From: Hyphomonas atlantica corrig.
GTDB taxonomy: Bacteria; Pseudomonadota; Alphaproteobacteria; Caulobacterales; Hyphomonadaceae
Assembly: GCF_000682715.1 (NCBI RefSeq)
Contig: NZ_AWFH01000001.1
Span: 372,001-436,000, forward strand
DNA: 64,000 nt
Direction of reading: 5' to 3'
Shown: positions 43,104-51,280 of the stretch, in pieces
Layout: every line of letters begins with the position of its first letter
How positions within the stretch are numbered: the first letter of the stretch is position 1
The notes under the pieces: model-generated
Databases searched by the model: none
What the model was told of the DNA's origin: nothing
Seen by the model: only the letters and a program-made list of their open reading frames with translations
Made by a program: the position numbers and the translations under genes

Positions 43104-44431
43104 TGAAACCAACGAGATTGCTGCTACTGGCGAGCACCGCTCTGATGCTCGCCGCATGCGACTTTGTGAGATTTCCGGGGGATGGCGGGCCAAGCCCGGA
43201 AACGCCGGACACAGGCCCGGCTGTTCCGCCGGGCGCACCGGGGCCGCCACCGCCCTCTGCCCCCGTGGATGATCCATACGGTACGGGTGGAGACACCGGC
43301 ACAGATGACGGCGATGTAGATGCCGGGCCGGATATGCCCACTGATGCCGTAACGGATGATCCGGCAGAGCCGGACGATGGAAGCGACGACCTTCCTGACG
43401 ATACGGATGCGGCAACTGATACAGACGCAGATGCACCCGCAGACGACGCCGACACGCCCGCCGCGGACGACACCACCGACGGCGAGCCGGATGCGGATAC
43501 AAACAATCCTGACGACACAGACACCGTTCCGGACACAGACATCGACACTGATCTGGACGCTGGCGACGATACCGACACCAATCCCCCATCTGATGACGAT
43601 GCAGGCTCAGATGACACCCAGGCTCCGGACACGCCGGGCGATACGGATACGCCAGCGAATGATGGTGGCGACGACACAGCCAGCCTTCCGGACCCTGTCG
43701 AGCCCACTTTCAGCTATTTCGAAGCCGGCGCACTGCTGCCAGGCTCCGGTCAGGGCGCGCCTGACCAGATTGCCTATGCGCCCGACATCGTCTTCCCGAT
43801 TGCGGATGCGCCGGCCTATCTTCAGTCACAAGTGTTCAGCTTTGGCGGCGGCGTTGCGGGCGGCGACCAATGCGATGCGCGCAACTACACTTATCCGTGG
43901 CGAGATAATTTCTGCGAAGTCCGCTCGGCCAATCGCACCTCTCCCTACTGCCCTCTTCCAAAGGTTCATCAGGGGCAGGACATTCGTGTCGGCACAGCGG
44001 CGGATTGCAATACGCTGCGCCGCACATCAGCGGCGGACCGTGCCCTGCACAAGGTGGTCGCTGTGGAGGACGGCATCATCTCGCATGTCGGCACCTATAG
44101 CGTGAATCTGCGCGCGGGCGGCCGGATCTACAAATACATGCACATGAACATGAGCAAACTGGAGGTGAAGGCCGGTGATCCCGTCACCGCAGGCCAGCAC
44201 ATTGGATATGTCTCCAACGATTTTGGAGGCACTCCGACCACGTTCCACCTGCACTTCGAGATCACGCAGAATGATGCGAATTCAGGCTGGATCCATGTCC
44301 CGCCCTATCTGTCTCTTGCAGAGGCCTATGAGCGCCGCGAAGGCGGGCCGGGCGAAGTGATCGAAACCGGGGGCGTCGAGGTGGCCACCGCGCCTTTCAT
44401 CATTCCCGAAGGCATGGAAATCATCGAATAG
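43103..44431 (+). CDS. Asp/Thr-rich lipoprotein with M23 peptidase domain
   Basis: A 442-residue lipoprotein (lipobox MLAAC, Cys19). Residues about 55-200 are a low-complexity Asp/Thr/Pro/Ala stretch with repeated DTD, DDT and PDTD steps. The C-terminal M23/LytM domain keeps zinc residues: His289 and Asp293 ('HQGQD') and 'FHLHFEI' (His382, His384), plus 'YMHMNM'. It is therefore probably an active metallo-endopeptidase cleaving peptidoglycan cross-links or other Gly-rich peptides. The acidic linker may bind Ca2+ or act as a spacer. It is the last gene of the cassette. Confidence 0.85.
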   Translation: MKPTRLLLLASTALMLAACDFVRFPGDGGPSPETPDTGPAVPPGAPGPPPPSAPVDDPYGTGGDTGTDDGDVDAGPDMPTDAVTDDPAEPDDGSDDLPDDTDAATDTDADAPADDADTPAADDTTDGEPDADTNNPDDTDTVPDTDIDTDLDAGDDTDTNPPSDDDAGSDDTQAPDTPGDTDTPANDGGDDTASLPDPVEPTFSYFEAGALLPGSGQGAPDQIAYAPDIVFPIADAPAYLQSQVFSFGGGVAGGDQCDARNYTYPWRDNFCEVRSANRTSPYCPLPKVHQGQDIRVGTAADCNTLRRTSAADRALHKVVAVEDGIISHVGTYSVNLRAGGRIYKYMHMNMSKLEVKAGDPVTAGQHIGYVSNDFGGTPTTFHLHFEITQNDANSGWIHVPPYLSLAEAYERREGGPGEVIETGGVEVATAPFIIPEGMEIIE

Positions 44432-44438
44432 GTTTCGG

Positions 44439-44963
44439 TCAGGCCGGTCTGAAGGTCAGCGCAACGCCATTGTTGCAATATCTCAGGCCGGTCGGCGCCG
44501 GGCCATCCTCGAAGACATGGCCCTGATGACTGAGGCATCTGGCGCAGTAATATTCTGTCCGCACATAGATCAGTTTGCGGTCAGGCTTGGTCCCCATTGC
44601 GCCGGGTAACACATCGAAGAAGCTCGGCCAGCCTGTGCCGGAATCAAACTTTGTATCCGATGAAAACAGCGGCAGGTCACAGCCCGCACAATGATAAGTG
44701 CCGGTTCGGGCCTCATTGTTCAGGTCAGACGTGAACGGTCGCTCCGTGCCTTCCTTGCGCATCACGCCATAGGCCGCCGCGCTGAGGCGCGCTTTCCAGT
44801 CATCTTCGGTCAGCTGCCGCCATTTTGAGTCCGCATAGCGATCCTCATTGTTCTCGTTCTCGGCATCCGCCGCTTCAGAGGTCGAATTGATGGAACAGGC
44901 GGCAAGGCCTAGCGAGGCGGCCCCGGTGAGGAGCAACGCGCGGCGGGAAAGCGTTTGGGTCAT
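44439..44963 (-). CDS. msrB: peptide-methionine (R)-S-oxide reductase, exported
   Basis: A 174-residue MsrB with an unusual N-terminus: 'LSRRALLLTGAASLGLAAC' combines a twin-arginine motif with a lipobox (Cys23), so it is probably an envelope lipoprotein. The enzyme domain has both zinc CxxC pairs ('CAGC', 'CARC') and the catalytic Cys in 'LRYCNN'. It repairs oxidised methionines of envelope proteins. ATG 44963 is chosen because it gives a standard Tat signal; 44984 is an alternative. Convergent to the protease cassette with a seven-base gap. Confidence 0.9.
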   Translation of the reverse strand: MTQTLSRRALLLTGAASLGLAACSINSTSEAADAENENNEDRYADSKWRQLTEDDWKARLSAAAYGVMRKEGTERPFTSDLNNEARTGTYHCAGCDLPLFSSDTKFDSGTGWPSFFDVLPGAMGTKPDRKLIYVRTEYYCARCLSHQGHVFEDGPAPTGLRYCNNGVALTFRPA

Positions 44964-45031
44964 GCGTCTCATACGCGGGACCATGCCGCATGGTTCAGTC
45001 GCGCACTACACACAAGCGCGTGAAACCTGTG

Positions 45032-45271
45032 TCAGTGGCTGTCTTCGACCCAGACTTCACCGTCCAGATCGTCCAGCTTTCCCTGCAGATGCGCCCGAAC
45101 ATCGGCCACGGCCTGATTGTAGACAGCCGGGCCAAGGGTTTTGATCATCAGGTCAATAATGTCGTCGGCGCGGAAATCGCTCAGCCGTTCGTTGAACTCA
45201 GTGGCAAACAGGGTCTGCAAATGCCCGCGCAAGGTCACGCGGCGTTCTTCGGTCAGCTCAAGCTTTTTCAT
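45032..45271 (-). CDS. DUF2164 family protein
   Basis: A 79-residue cytoplasmic protein with the DUF2164 pattern: 'LTEERRVTLRGHLQTLFATEFNERL' then 'ADDIIDLMIKTLGPAVYNQAVAD'. Function unknown. Its start overlaps the end of the TyrA-type gene by 14 bases in another frame, so the two are coupled. Confidence 0.82.
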   Translation of the reverse strand: MKKLELTEERRVTLRGHLQTLFATEFNERLSDFRADDIIDLMIKTLGPAVYNQAVADVRAHLQGKLDDLDGEVWVEDSH

Positions 45272-46205
45272 CCCCGTCTCCCTTGCGCTGGTTGCGCCCG
45301 AAGTTCACCGCGCCGGAATCCTGGCCGGCATCAATGATGGCTTTCCGGATTGAGCGCGCCCGCGTGAATTCATTGAACAGCGTCTCGCCGTCGCCCCAGC
45401 GAATGGCCCGTTGCAGCGCGGCCAGGTCTTCAGAAAATCGGCCCAGACACTCCAACACGGCATCCTTGTTGTTGAGGAACACATCGCGCCACATGACCGG
45501 GTCGGAGGCAGCAATACGCGTGAAATCCCGAAAACCACCGGCGGAGTATTTCACCACTTCGCCCTGCTCTACCGTCTCCATGTCGAAGGCTGTCGCCACG
45601 ATGTTGAAGGCAATCAGATGCGGCAGGTGAGACGTGATCGCCAGAACGCGGTCATGCCGCGCGGCATCCATCGTCTCGACCGTCGCGCCAAGCTGCGTCC
45701 AGAAGGATTCGAGGCGAGACACCGCCTCGGCATACTCCTCGCCGTCTACCTTGAGAGGTGTCAGAATATGCCAGGCATTCCGGAACAGGGTCTCAAAGCC
45801 CGCTTCCGGCCCGGATTGCTCAGTACCTGCAATCGGGTGGCCGGGAATGATGTGAACGCGCCCATCCGCCGCCGCCGCCAAGGCGTCTGCCGCTTGCCCC
45901 TTCACCGAGCCGACATCTGTAAGGGTCGCGCCGGCTTTCATCAGCGGAACGGTTTCAGCGGCAACGGCTTTCAGCGCGCCAACCGGCACACACAGGATAA
46001 CGCAATCGGCATCCGCGACCGCTGTTGCCAGATCGTCTGCGATTTTGCCGAGATCAATCGCGGCCGCACGCTGGCGCACATCCAGATCGGCGTCATACAG
46101 GCTGACCGTCTCCGCTGCCCCATAGGCGCGGGTCGCCCGGGCAATGGACGCGCCGATCAGGCCGGCGCCGATGATGGCGATCTTTTCAAAGACGGGGTTG
46201 GTCAT
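45258..46205 (-). CDS. tyrA: prephenate/arogenate dehydrogenase family protein
   Basis: A 315-residue TyrA-type dehydrogenase: NAD(P)-binding 'IIGAGLIGASIARA', then 'VILCVPVGALKAV', 'LTDVGSVKGQAADAL' and 'IIPGHPIAGTEQSGPEAGFETLF' with the catalytic His. It converts prephenate or arogenate to the tyrosine precursor. It is a single domain without chorismate mutase or ACT domain. The gene is preceded by array B, about 90 bp from its start. Confidence 0.9.
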   Translation of the reverse strand: MTNPVFEKIAIIGAGLIGASIARATRAYGAAETVSLYDADLDVRQRAAAIDLGKIADDLATAVADADCVILCVPVGALKAVAAETVPLMKAGATLTDVGSVKGQAADALAAAADGRVHIIPGHPIAGTEQSGPEAGFETLFRNAWHILTPLKVDGEEYAEAVSRLESFWTQLGATVETMDAARHDRVLAITSHLPHLIAFNIVATAFDMETVEQGEVVKYSAGGFRDFTRIAASDPVMWRDVFLNNKDAVLECLGRFSEDLAALQRAIRWGDGETLFNEFTRARSIRKAIIDAGQDSGAVNFGRNQRKGDGDEKA

Positions 46206-46294
46206 GGAGTTCCTGCAGTCAGATTTCGCTCGCTCTGGTGCGGAATGCGGCGCGATTGGTCAAGGTCTGATGTCCCTGCAACCATCTACCGCAG

Positions 46295-46400
46295 ATGACA
46301 GCCGCGACATCACACTTACATTTGATCGACAGAACGCAACATATCGCGACAAATGACGACACGAAGCAACGCGATACGACACCGAGCAAAGGTATCGACA
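46295..46400 (-). repeat. helically phased array of TGTCGC-like units (array B)
   Basis: Hexamers related to GCGACA (complement of TGTCGC) start at 46295, 46304, 46315, 46326, 46336, 46346, 46356, 46366, 46376, 46386 and 46395, with steps of 9-11 bp. Two are exact GCGACA, four are TCGACA or ACGACA, one is GCAACA, and the rest are weaker. All read the same way, so in TGTCGC orientation the array points at tyrA. It fills most of the divergent region between tyrA and the DUF983 gene and ends one base before the DUF983 ATG. Unit, number and length match array A. Confidence 0.75.
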
Positions 46401-46401
46401 G

Positions 46402-46779
46402 ATGAGCCAACCCTCCCCCATCCTTTCCGGAATTCGACAACGCTGCGGCCAGTGTGGTGAGGGCAAGCTGTACAGCTCCTACCTCAAACTGCACGAGACA
46501 TGCCCGGTTTGCGGGCGGGACATGTCATCAGCCGATACGGCGGACGGACCCGCCTTTTTCGTCGGGTTTGGCGTGCTGTTGCTGCTCGCACCATTCCTGT
46601 TCCTGCTGCCGATGAGCCCATTGCCATTGGTGCCGATGATCATTGCGTTCATCGTGCTGTGTGCAGCCGTTGTGGGACTGTCGCTCTGGTTGCTCCCGGT
46701 CGCGAAAGGTGTGCTGCTGAACCTCCAGCTCCATCACGGCGCTGAAGAGGCAAGCTTCAAACCCGGCAGCGAAGACTAG
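46402..46779 (+). CDS. DUF983 membrane protein with zinc-ribbon-like N-terminus
   Basis: A 125-residue protein. The N-terminal 'RCGQCGEGKLY' and 'CPVCGRD' form a CxxC...CxxC zinc-ribbon pattern, followed by two membrane helices (about 48-98). This is the DUF983 family of unknown function, often near cytochrome oxidase genes in alphaproteobacteria, though not here. AAAGG nine bases before the ATG lies inside array B. The stop shares CTAG with the convergent PII gene. Confidence 0.85.
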   Translation: MSQPSPILSGIRQRCGQCGEGKLYSSYLKLHETCPVCGRDMSSADTADGPAFFVGFGVLLLLAPFLFLLPMSPLPLVPMIIAFIVLCAAVVGLSLWLLPVAKGVLLNLQLHHGAEEASFKPGSED

Positions 46780-47120
46780 CCGGAAACAGCCTGTTCATCG
46801 CGCTCGCCGGTACGAATCCGGATGATGCTGTCGAGATCGTAGATGAAGATCTTGCCGTCGCCGATCGTGCCGGTATTCGCCGCCTGCGTGATCGCCTCTG
46901 CATAGCGTTCAGCAGATGCAGCGGGACATGCGACCTCCACTTTCACCTTTGGCAGCAGGCGCACTTCATACTCAGCGCCGCGATAGACTTCCGTCTTGCC
47001 CAACTGGCGACCATAGCCACGCACTTCGGAGACGGTCAGACCGGTTGCGCCCGCTTCGGACAGCGCATCGATGACCGCATCCAGCCGGCTTGGTTTGAAG
47101 ATGGCGGTTACGAGTTTCAT
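46776..47120 (-). CDS. P-II family nitrogen regulator, variant
   Basis: A 114-residue PII protein. The T-loop keeps Gln39 and the uridylylation site Tyr51 ('KTEVYRGAEY'), but canonical Lys40 is Leu, and the segment before 'IRIRTGE' reads 'IYDLDSI' instead of the usual FVxPVE. It senses ATP/ADP and 2-oxoglutarate and binds target proteins. No amtB, glnA or glnD is nearby, so the target is not shown. ATG 47120 is chosen with AAGGA upstream; an in-frame TTG lies nine bases earlier. Confidence 0.88.
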   Translation of the reverse strand: MKLVTAIFKPSRLDAVIDALSEAGATGLTVSEVRGYGRQLGKTEVYRGAEYEVRLLPKVKVEVACPAASAERYAEAITQAANTGTIGDGKIFIYDLDSIIRIRTGERDEQAVSG

Positions 47121-47188
47121 GGCGCTCAATCCTTTGATCTGTAATGCCTATTAGGTCTTTCTAAAGTACAGAGCGCCCGGTTGGGGCG

Positions 47189-47932
47189 TCAATGTCTTTC
47201 GCGACCATTGGTTGTCGCAGGCCGCGTCAAACGCACTTTTCCGGTCACAGGTGCCTCCGCACCGCCTCCTGGAGAGGCATAAAGGCGCTTTACGGCCTCC
47301 ACGAGCACCACACCGCCCAGCCCCGGCGCAAGCATTCGCCCCATCACTTCCCAACCTTCTGCGGCGGTCGTGACCAGCGGCGTGGCCACAGGCGGCATGT
47401 AAAGCGCGCTGCTGGAGGCGGTAACCTGAAACAGGCCGATGGACAGCAAATTCATCAACTGCGCCCTGGTCCACGGCCTGCCCTGTCCGAAAGGCGTCCG
47501 CGTCGCACGCGACCAGAGACCCGACCGATTGGACGCCGCCAGCACGATACGCCCTTCAGGGGCGGTGACGCGCCAGATCTCACGCAGATAGGCGCGCGGA
47601 TTGCCGGACTCCTCCAATCCATGGAGCACAATGACGCGATCGAACATGCCATCCGGGAAAGGCAACCGTTCATCACCGACTGAAACCGTGGCATTTCCCC
47701 TGCCGAACGGGTTCCAATTCACAGGCCCATGATCGAGCGGAACCCCCGCAACGCTGCGGCTGGGCGTTCCTCCGAAAGCCTCCAGCACCGGAATGGCGTA
47801 TCCAAGCCCGAGTAGCGACAGTCCTCTCGCATCTCCCCAGAGGTCAGTCAGCTTGCCCGATAGTATCCTCGCCGCCGCCAAACCGAGGGCGGACGCATAG
47901 AAACGTTGCAAAGTGACGGCATCCTGACGCAT
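47189..47932 (-). CDS. class I SAM-dependent methyltransferase
   Basis: A 247-residue methyltransferase-like protein with 'LSLLGLGYAIPVLEAFG' (weak SAM motif I), 'LPFPDGMFDRVIVLHGLEES' (motif II-like) and 'YLREIWRVTAPEGRIVLAASN' (post-motif). Divergent motif I makes catalytic competence uncertain. A GTG start at 47968 would add 12 residues and overlap the gloB promoter. Divergent from gloB, a pairing often seen in alphaproteobacteria. Confidence 0.8.
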   Translation of the reverse strand: MRQDAVTLQRFYASALGLAAARILSGKLTDLWGDARGLSLLGLGYAIPVLEAFGGTPSRSVAGVPLDHGPVNWNPFGRGNATVSVGDERLPFPDGMFDRVIVLHGLEESGNPRAYLREIWRVTAPEGRIVLAASNRSGLWSRATRTPFGQGRPWTRAQLMNLLSIGLFQVTASSSALYMPPVATPLVTTAAEGWEVMGRMLAPGLGGVVLVEAVKRLYASPGGGAEAPVTGKVRLTRPATTNGRERH

Positions 47933-47970
47933 GAACGGCCCTGTGCTAGTCTGGTCTGCTGGAGACACTG

Positions 47971-48744
47971 ATGACGAAGATCACCCTCGACATACACAAA
48001 TTTCCCTGCCTGAACGATAATTACGGCTATCTCGTGCATGAAGCCTGGTCAGGACAAACCGCCGCAATCGACACGCCCGATGCCGACAAATACCTGGCAG
48101 AAGCGGATCGAATGGGCTGGTCAATCAGCCACATCCTGAACACGCATTGGCATCCGGACCATGCCGGCGGCAATCTGAAGATCAAGGACGCAACCGACTG
48201 CACGATTTACGGACCCGCCGGCGAAGCCGGGAAAATTCCCGGTATCGATGTGCAATTGTCGGAAGGCGACCGCGTTGAGCTTGGCCGCGCGACAGCAGTC
48301 GTTCTGGATGTGCCCGGCCACACACTTGGACATATCGCGTTTCACTTTGCAGAGCAGAACACTGCCTTTGTCGGCGATTCCGTTTTCGCACTTGGCTGTG
48401 GCCGCGTGTTCGAAGGGACGATGGAAATGATGTGGGACAGCCTGTCCAAGCTGAAATCCCTGCCGCCAGAGACGCAATTGTACTGCGCACATGAATACAC
48501 TCAGGCAAATGCCCGGTTCGCAGAGACCATCGATCCGGACAATACCGATCTGGCGGACTATATTCGATGGATCGATGATCGCCGGTCACGCGACCTGCCG
48601 ACTGTACCGACTCGGCTCGACAAGGAACTTGCGACAAATCCATTCCTGCGCGCCGATGATCCCGCGCTGCAAAGCGCCATGGGCCATCCGGGCAATACAG
48701 TTGACACCTTTGCGGAGATCCGGACCCGAAAGGACCGCTTCTGA
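47971..48744 (+). CDS. gloB: hydroxyacylglutathione hydrolase (glyoxalase II)
   Basis: A 257-residue metallo-beta-lactamase fold enzyme. The di-metal motif 'THWHPDHAGG' is followed by 'VPGHTLGHIAF', 'FVGDSVFALGCGRVFEG', 'LYCAHEYTQANARFA' and the C-terminal 'NPFLR' substrate segment. It hydrolyses S-lactoylglutathione in methylglyoxal detoxification. It overlaps the cupin gene by one base (TGATG). Confidence 0.95.
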   Translation: MTKITLDIHKFPCLNDNYGYLVHEAWSGQTAAIDTPDADKYLAEADRMGWSISHILNTHWHPDHAGGNLKIKDATDCTIYGPAGEAGKIPGIDVQLSEGDRVELGRATAVVLDVPGHTLGHIAFHFAEQNTAFVGDSVFALGCGRVFEGTMEMMWDSLSKLKSLPPETQLYCAHEYTQANARFAETIDPDNTDLADYIRWIDDRRSRDLPTVPTRLDKELATNPFLRADDPALQSAMGHPGNTVDTFAEIRTRKDRF

Positions 48745-49190
48745 TGCCCGCCATTTCCGGCGACCTCGGCGCAAACGAGATCATTCGAATGCTGGGCCTG
48801 AGGAAGCATCCGGAAGGCGGTCATTACAGCGAAACGTATCGCGCCCCTGCCCTAAATGGGGAACGTGCTGCATCAACAATGATCTATTTCCTGCTGCAGG
48901 CAGATGAAGTCTCTGCGTGGCATCGGGTTGATGCAGACGAATTCTGGCTGTGGCATGCAGGCGGTCCGCTGTCCCTGACCCTGTCACCACCCGATGGACA
49001 AGGGGCACGCGCCATGACCCTCGGTCCGGATTTGCGCGCTGGCCACTCCCCTCAGGGAATCGTTCCGGCAAACTATTGGCAGACCGCAGAAACCCTTGGC
49101 GCGTGGACGCTTGTTTCCTGCATCGTCGCACCCGCTTTTCATTTCGGAGGCTTCGAACTCGCACCAGACCAGTGGCGCCCGGTCATCTAG
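48744..49190 (+). CDS. cupin protein (DUF985)
   Basis: A 148-residue small beta-barrel: 'LGLRKHPEGGHYSETYR' and 'STMIYFLLQADEVSAWHRVDADEFW' are the DUF985 signatures, with His/Glu residues that could bind metal. Related proteins are predicted sugar or nucleotide-sugar binding cupins. Coupled to gloB. Its stop shares CTAG with the stop of the convergent glycosyltransferase. Confidence 0.87.
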   Translation: MPAISGDLGANEIIRMLGLRKHPEGGHYSETYRAPALNGERAASTMIYFLLQADEVSAWHRVDADEFWLWHAGGPLSLTLSPPDGQGARAMTLGPDLRAGHSPQGIVPANYWQTAETLGAWTLVSCIVAPAFHFGGFELAPDQWRPVI

Positions 49191-49996
49191 CCACGCATTT
49201 TGAGCGCTTGTTTCATCAACGGAGACAGGATCGCCACAAGCCAGCGCTCGCTCCGGCTCCTGGCAAACTTGCGGAAATAGCGGGACAGGCTCTGCGCCTT
49301 GTGTTCGAGAACCGCATCAGATGGAACATCCGAAGTCGAACCATAATGCAGCGCGCTTGCATGCGGTTGATACACAACGCTTCCGCCCATCTCGATCACA
49401 CGGCGACACAGATCAACGTCTTCGACATGCAGGAAATAGTCTTCATCGAAGCCCCCCATGCTGCGAAATGCCTGACGGTCGATCATGAAGAACGCACCGG
49501 AAACCGCCCCGACTTCGATGGATTCTCTTGGAGGCGGGTCGTTTTCCAACGTCCATTTCCCAAACCCCATCGCACGGGCAAGCGTCAGCGTATTGCGCCG
49601 GCCACCGCGTTCCTCCCGGCCATGAATATCGAATATCTTGCCGCCAACCAGAACGGGTTCAGCGCGCTGGTCCATCGCGCCCACCATGCGCGCCAATGAC
49701 CCGCGCCTGAGAACGGCATCAGGATTGATCACAAGCAACAACTTGCCAAGCGCGCCGGCGGCGCCCTTGTTCACGCCAGCGCCAAAGCCGGGATTGGTCC
49801 CGTCCCTGACCAGATGAACCTTGTCAGACTTTGCCTCGAACTGATCAATCCACTCCTGCTCACCAACTGGGTTGCCGTTGTCCACGACAACAATTTCGGA
49901 GACGTCCGGATCGGATTTCAGGGCATACAGACATTCGTGAAGGCGTGGCCCGGTGTGATAGCTCACCACGATCGCCGTAATTGTTGGAAGGGTCAT
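49187..49996 (-). CDS. GT2 family glycosyltransferase (rhamnosyltransferase-like)
   Basis: A 269-residue soluble GT-A enzyme: 'TAIVVSYHTGPRLHECL', 'VVVDNGNP', 'GFGAGVNKGAAGALGKLLLVINPDAVL' (DxD-like NPD) and 'GGFDEDYFLHVEDVDLCRRV'. The layout matches WbbL-type rhamnosyltransferases of O-antigen or capsule synthesis. ATG 49996 forms an ATGA overlap with the O-antigen ligase-like gene upstream; a longer frame is rejected. Together they suggest surface polysaccharide assembly. Confidence 0.9.
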   Translation of the reverse strand: MTLPTITAIVVSYHTGPRLHECLYALKSDPDVSEIVVVDNGNPVGEQEWIDQFEAKSDKVHLVRDGTNPGFGAGVNKGAAGALGKLLLVINPDAVLRRGSLARMVGAMDQRAEPVLVGGKIFDIHGREERGGRRNTLTLARAMGFGKWTLENDPPPRESIEVGAVSGAFFMIDRQAFRSMGGFDEDYFLHVEDVDLCRRVIEMGGSVVYQPHASALHYGSTSDVPSDAVLEHKAQSLSRYFRKFARSRSERWLVAILSPLMKQALKMRG

Positions 49997-51249
49997 GCAA
50001 GCGAATCCCGTACCCGCCGTGACAGAAGAAAGAGCGCGCCGACGGCCAGCGCCAGAGTCGCCCAGAACGCTTCGTTCCAGACACTGTAGGAGAAGCTGAA
50101 AAGACACAGCGCCGCTGCGAGCATTCCCGCCGTCGCATAGCGCACATCAACCCTCAACCTGTCGCCCAGGGGAAGTGTCCATCCAAGAAGCAGGATTGCC
50201 AGCGATGCAAGCGCCGCACCGATCAATCCGGTCTCCGCCCATATCTGCAAGGCCATATTGTGAGGGTGTCCGGGCACGACGGGATAATAGGCCCAGAAGT
50301 CCGGCAGCTGCGCCATCCAGTCAGGATACTCCGCATAGGTCTCCTGCCACGTTTTCGAGGCCTCAATTCCATGCCCCTGCAGCGGCGCCTCTCCGATCTT
50401 TCCGATCACAACCTCCCAAGACCAGGCGCGCGACTGGAAGGAGCCCGGCAGATTGATCCCGGCTGCCTTTACCAAGCCCAGCAATCCGCCGATCAAGAGC
50501 GGTGCACTCAGGAGATAGGCAGCGGCGAAGGTGAACAAGCCGCGCAATCCATATTTCGGGAACACGCGCACCACCAGAAATGCGACCAACATCAAGATCG
50601 CGCCAAACATGGCAGCGGATACTCCGAGCAAGGCAAAACTGGCGACGCTCGCCAAAACAGCGACAAGCGCGAGCACCTTCCAGGCCAGACCCGCCCGCGT
50701 TCCCAGATACGCAGCGAGTATGGGCAACACGAGTGCGAACGCATTGGCGCCCCGGTCCAGATTCTGGAACCCACTCGGATACTGCGCAGGATCGTGATCA
50801 TAGAAAAACGGAATGACAGATGCCGCCAGGAAAGGGCTGAGCCAGACCATGACACCGTGAATCGAAACGCTTCCCAGCATGATACGGGATGAAACCTGAG
50901 CGCGCCCCTCCTGAATTTTAAGCAGACCGCCCACCAGTAAAACTGCGAATGCTAGGACGAGTGCGAGACGCAATCCGGCTGACCGAATCGCCAGGTCACC
51001 TCCGAAGATACTGCCGCTGATGATTCCTCTCGACCCGGGAGACCAGAATTCGGTGATCACGGCCCAGGCAATGAATGCGAGTGCCGCCAGGACATACGCC
51101 TTCGGCCGAATTCCGGGTCGTGCAATAAACAGTACAGGAACAGCCGCAAGACCAAGCAAGAGTGGATTGCCCTGCGTGCCCGCCATGCTGGTAATCGGCC
51201 ACAACAGGAATGCAGCGGCAAGAAAAGGTGCGTAACTCATGTCACGCAT
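49993..51249 (-). CDS. O-antigen ligase/polymerase-like membrane protein
   Basis: A 418-residue protein with 10-12 hydrophobic segments and a large periplasmic loop (about 280-340) containing 'VIGKIGEAPLQGHGIEAS' and 'VVPGHPHNMALQIWAETGLIGA', the Wzy_C/WaaL signature with conserved His. It joins or polymerises lipid-linked glycans in the periplasm. AGGA precedes ATG 51249; a GTG at 51276 lies only four bases from thrS. It overlaps the GT2 gene by four bases. Confidence 0.86.
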   Translation of the reverse strand: MRDMSYAPFLAAAFLLWPITSMAGTQGNPLLLGLAAVPVLFIARPGIRPKAYVLAALAFIAWAVITEFWSPGSRGIISGSIFGGDLAIRSAGLRLALVLAFAVLLVGGLLKIQEGRAQVSSRIMLGSVSIHGVMVWLSPFLAASVIPFFYDHDPAQYPSGFQNLDRGANAFALVLPILAAYLGTRAGLAWKVLALVAVLASVASFALLGVSAAMFGAILMLVAFLVVRVFPKYGLRGLFTFAAAYLLSAPLLIGGLLGLVKAAGINLPGSFQSRAWSWEVVIGKIGEAPLQGHGIEASKTWQETYAEYPDWMAQLPDFWAYYPVVPGHPHNMALQIWAETGLIGAALASLAILLLGWTLPLGDRLRVDVRYATAGMLAAALCLFSFSYSVWNEAFWATLALAVGALFLLSRRVRDSLA

Positions 51250-51280
51250 CTTTTCCTGATCTGCCCGGCCTGTCACCCGT

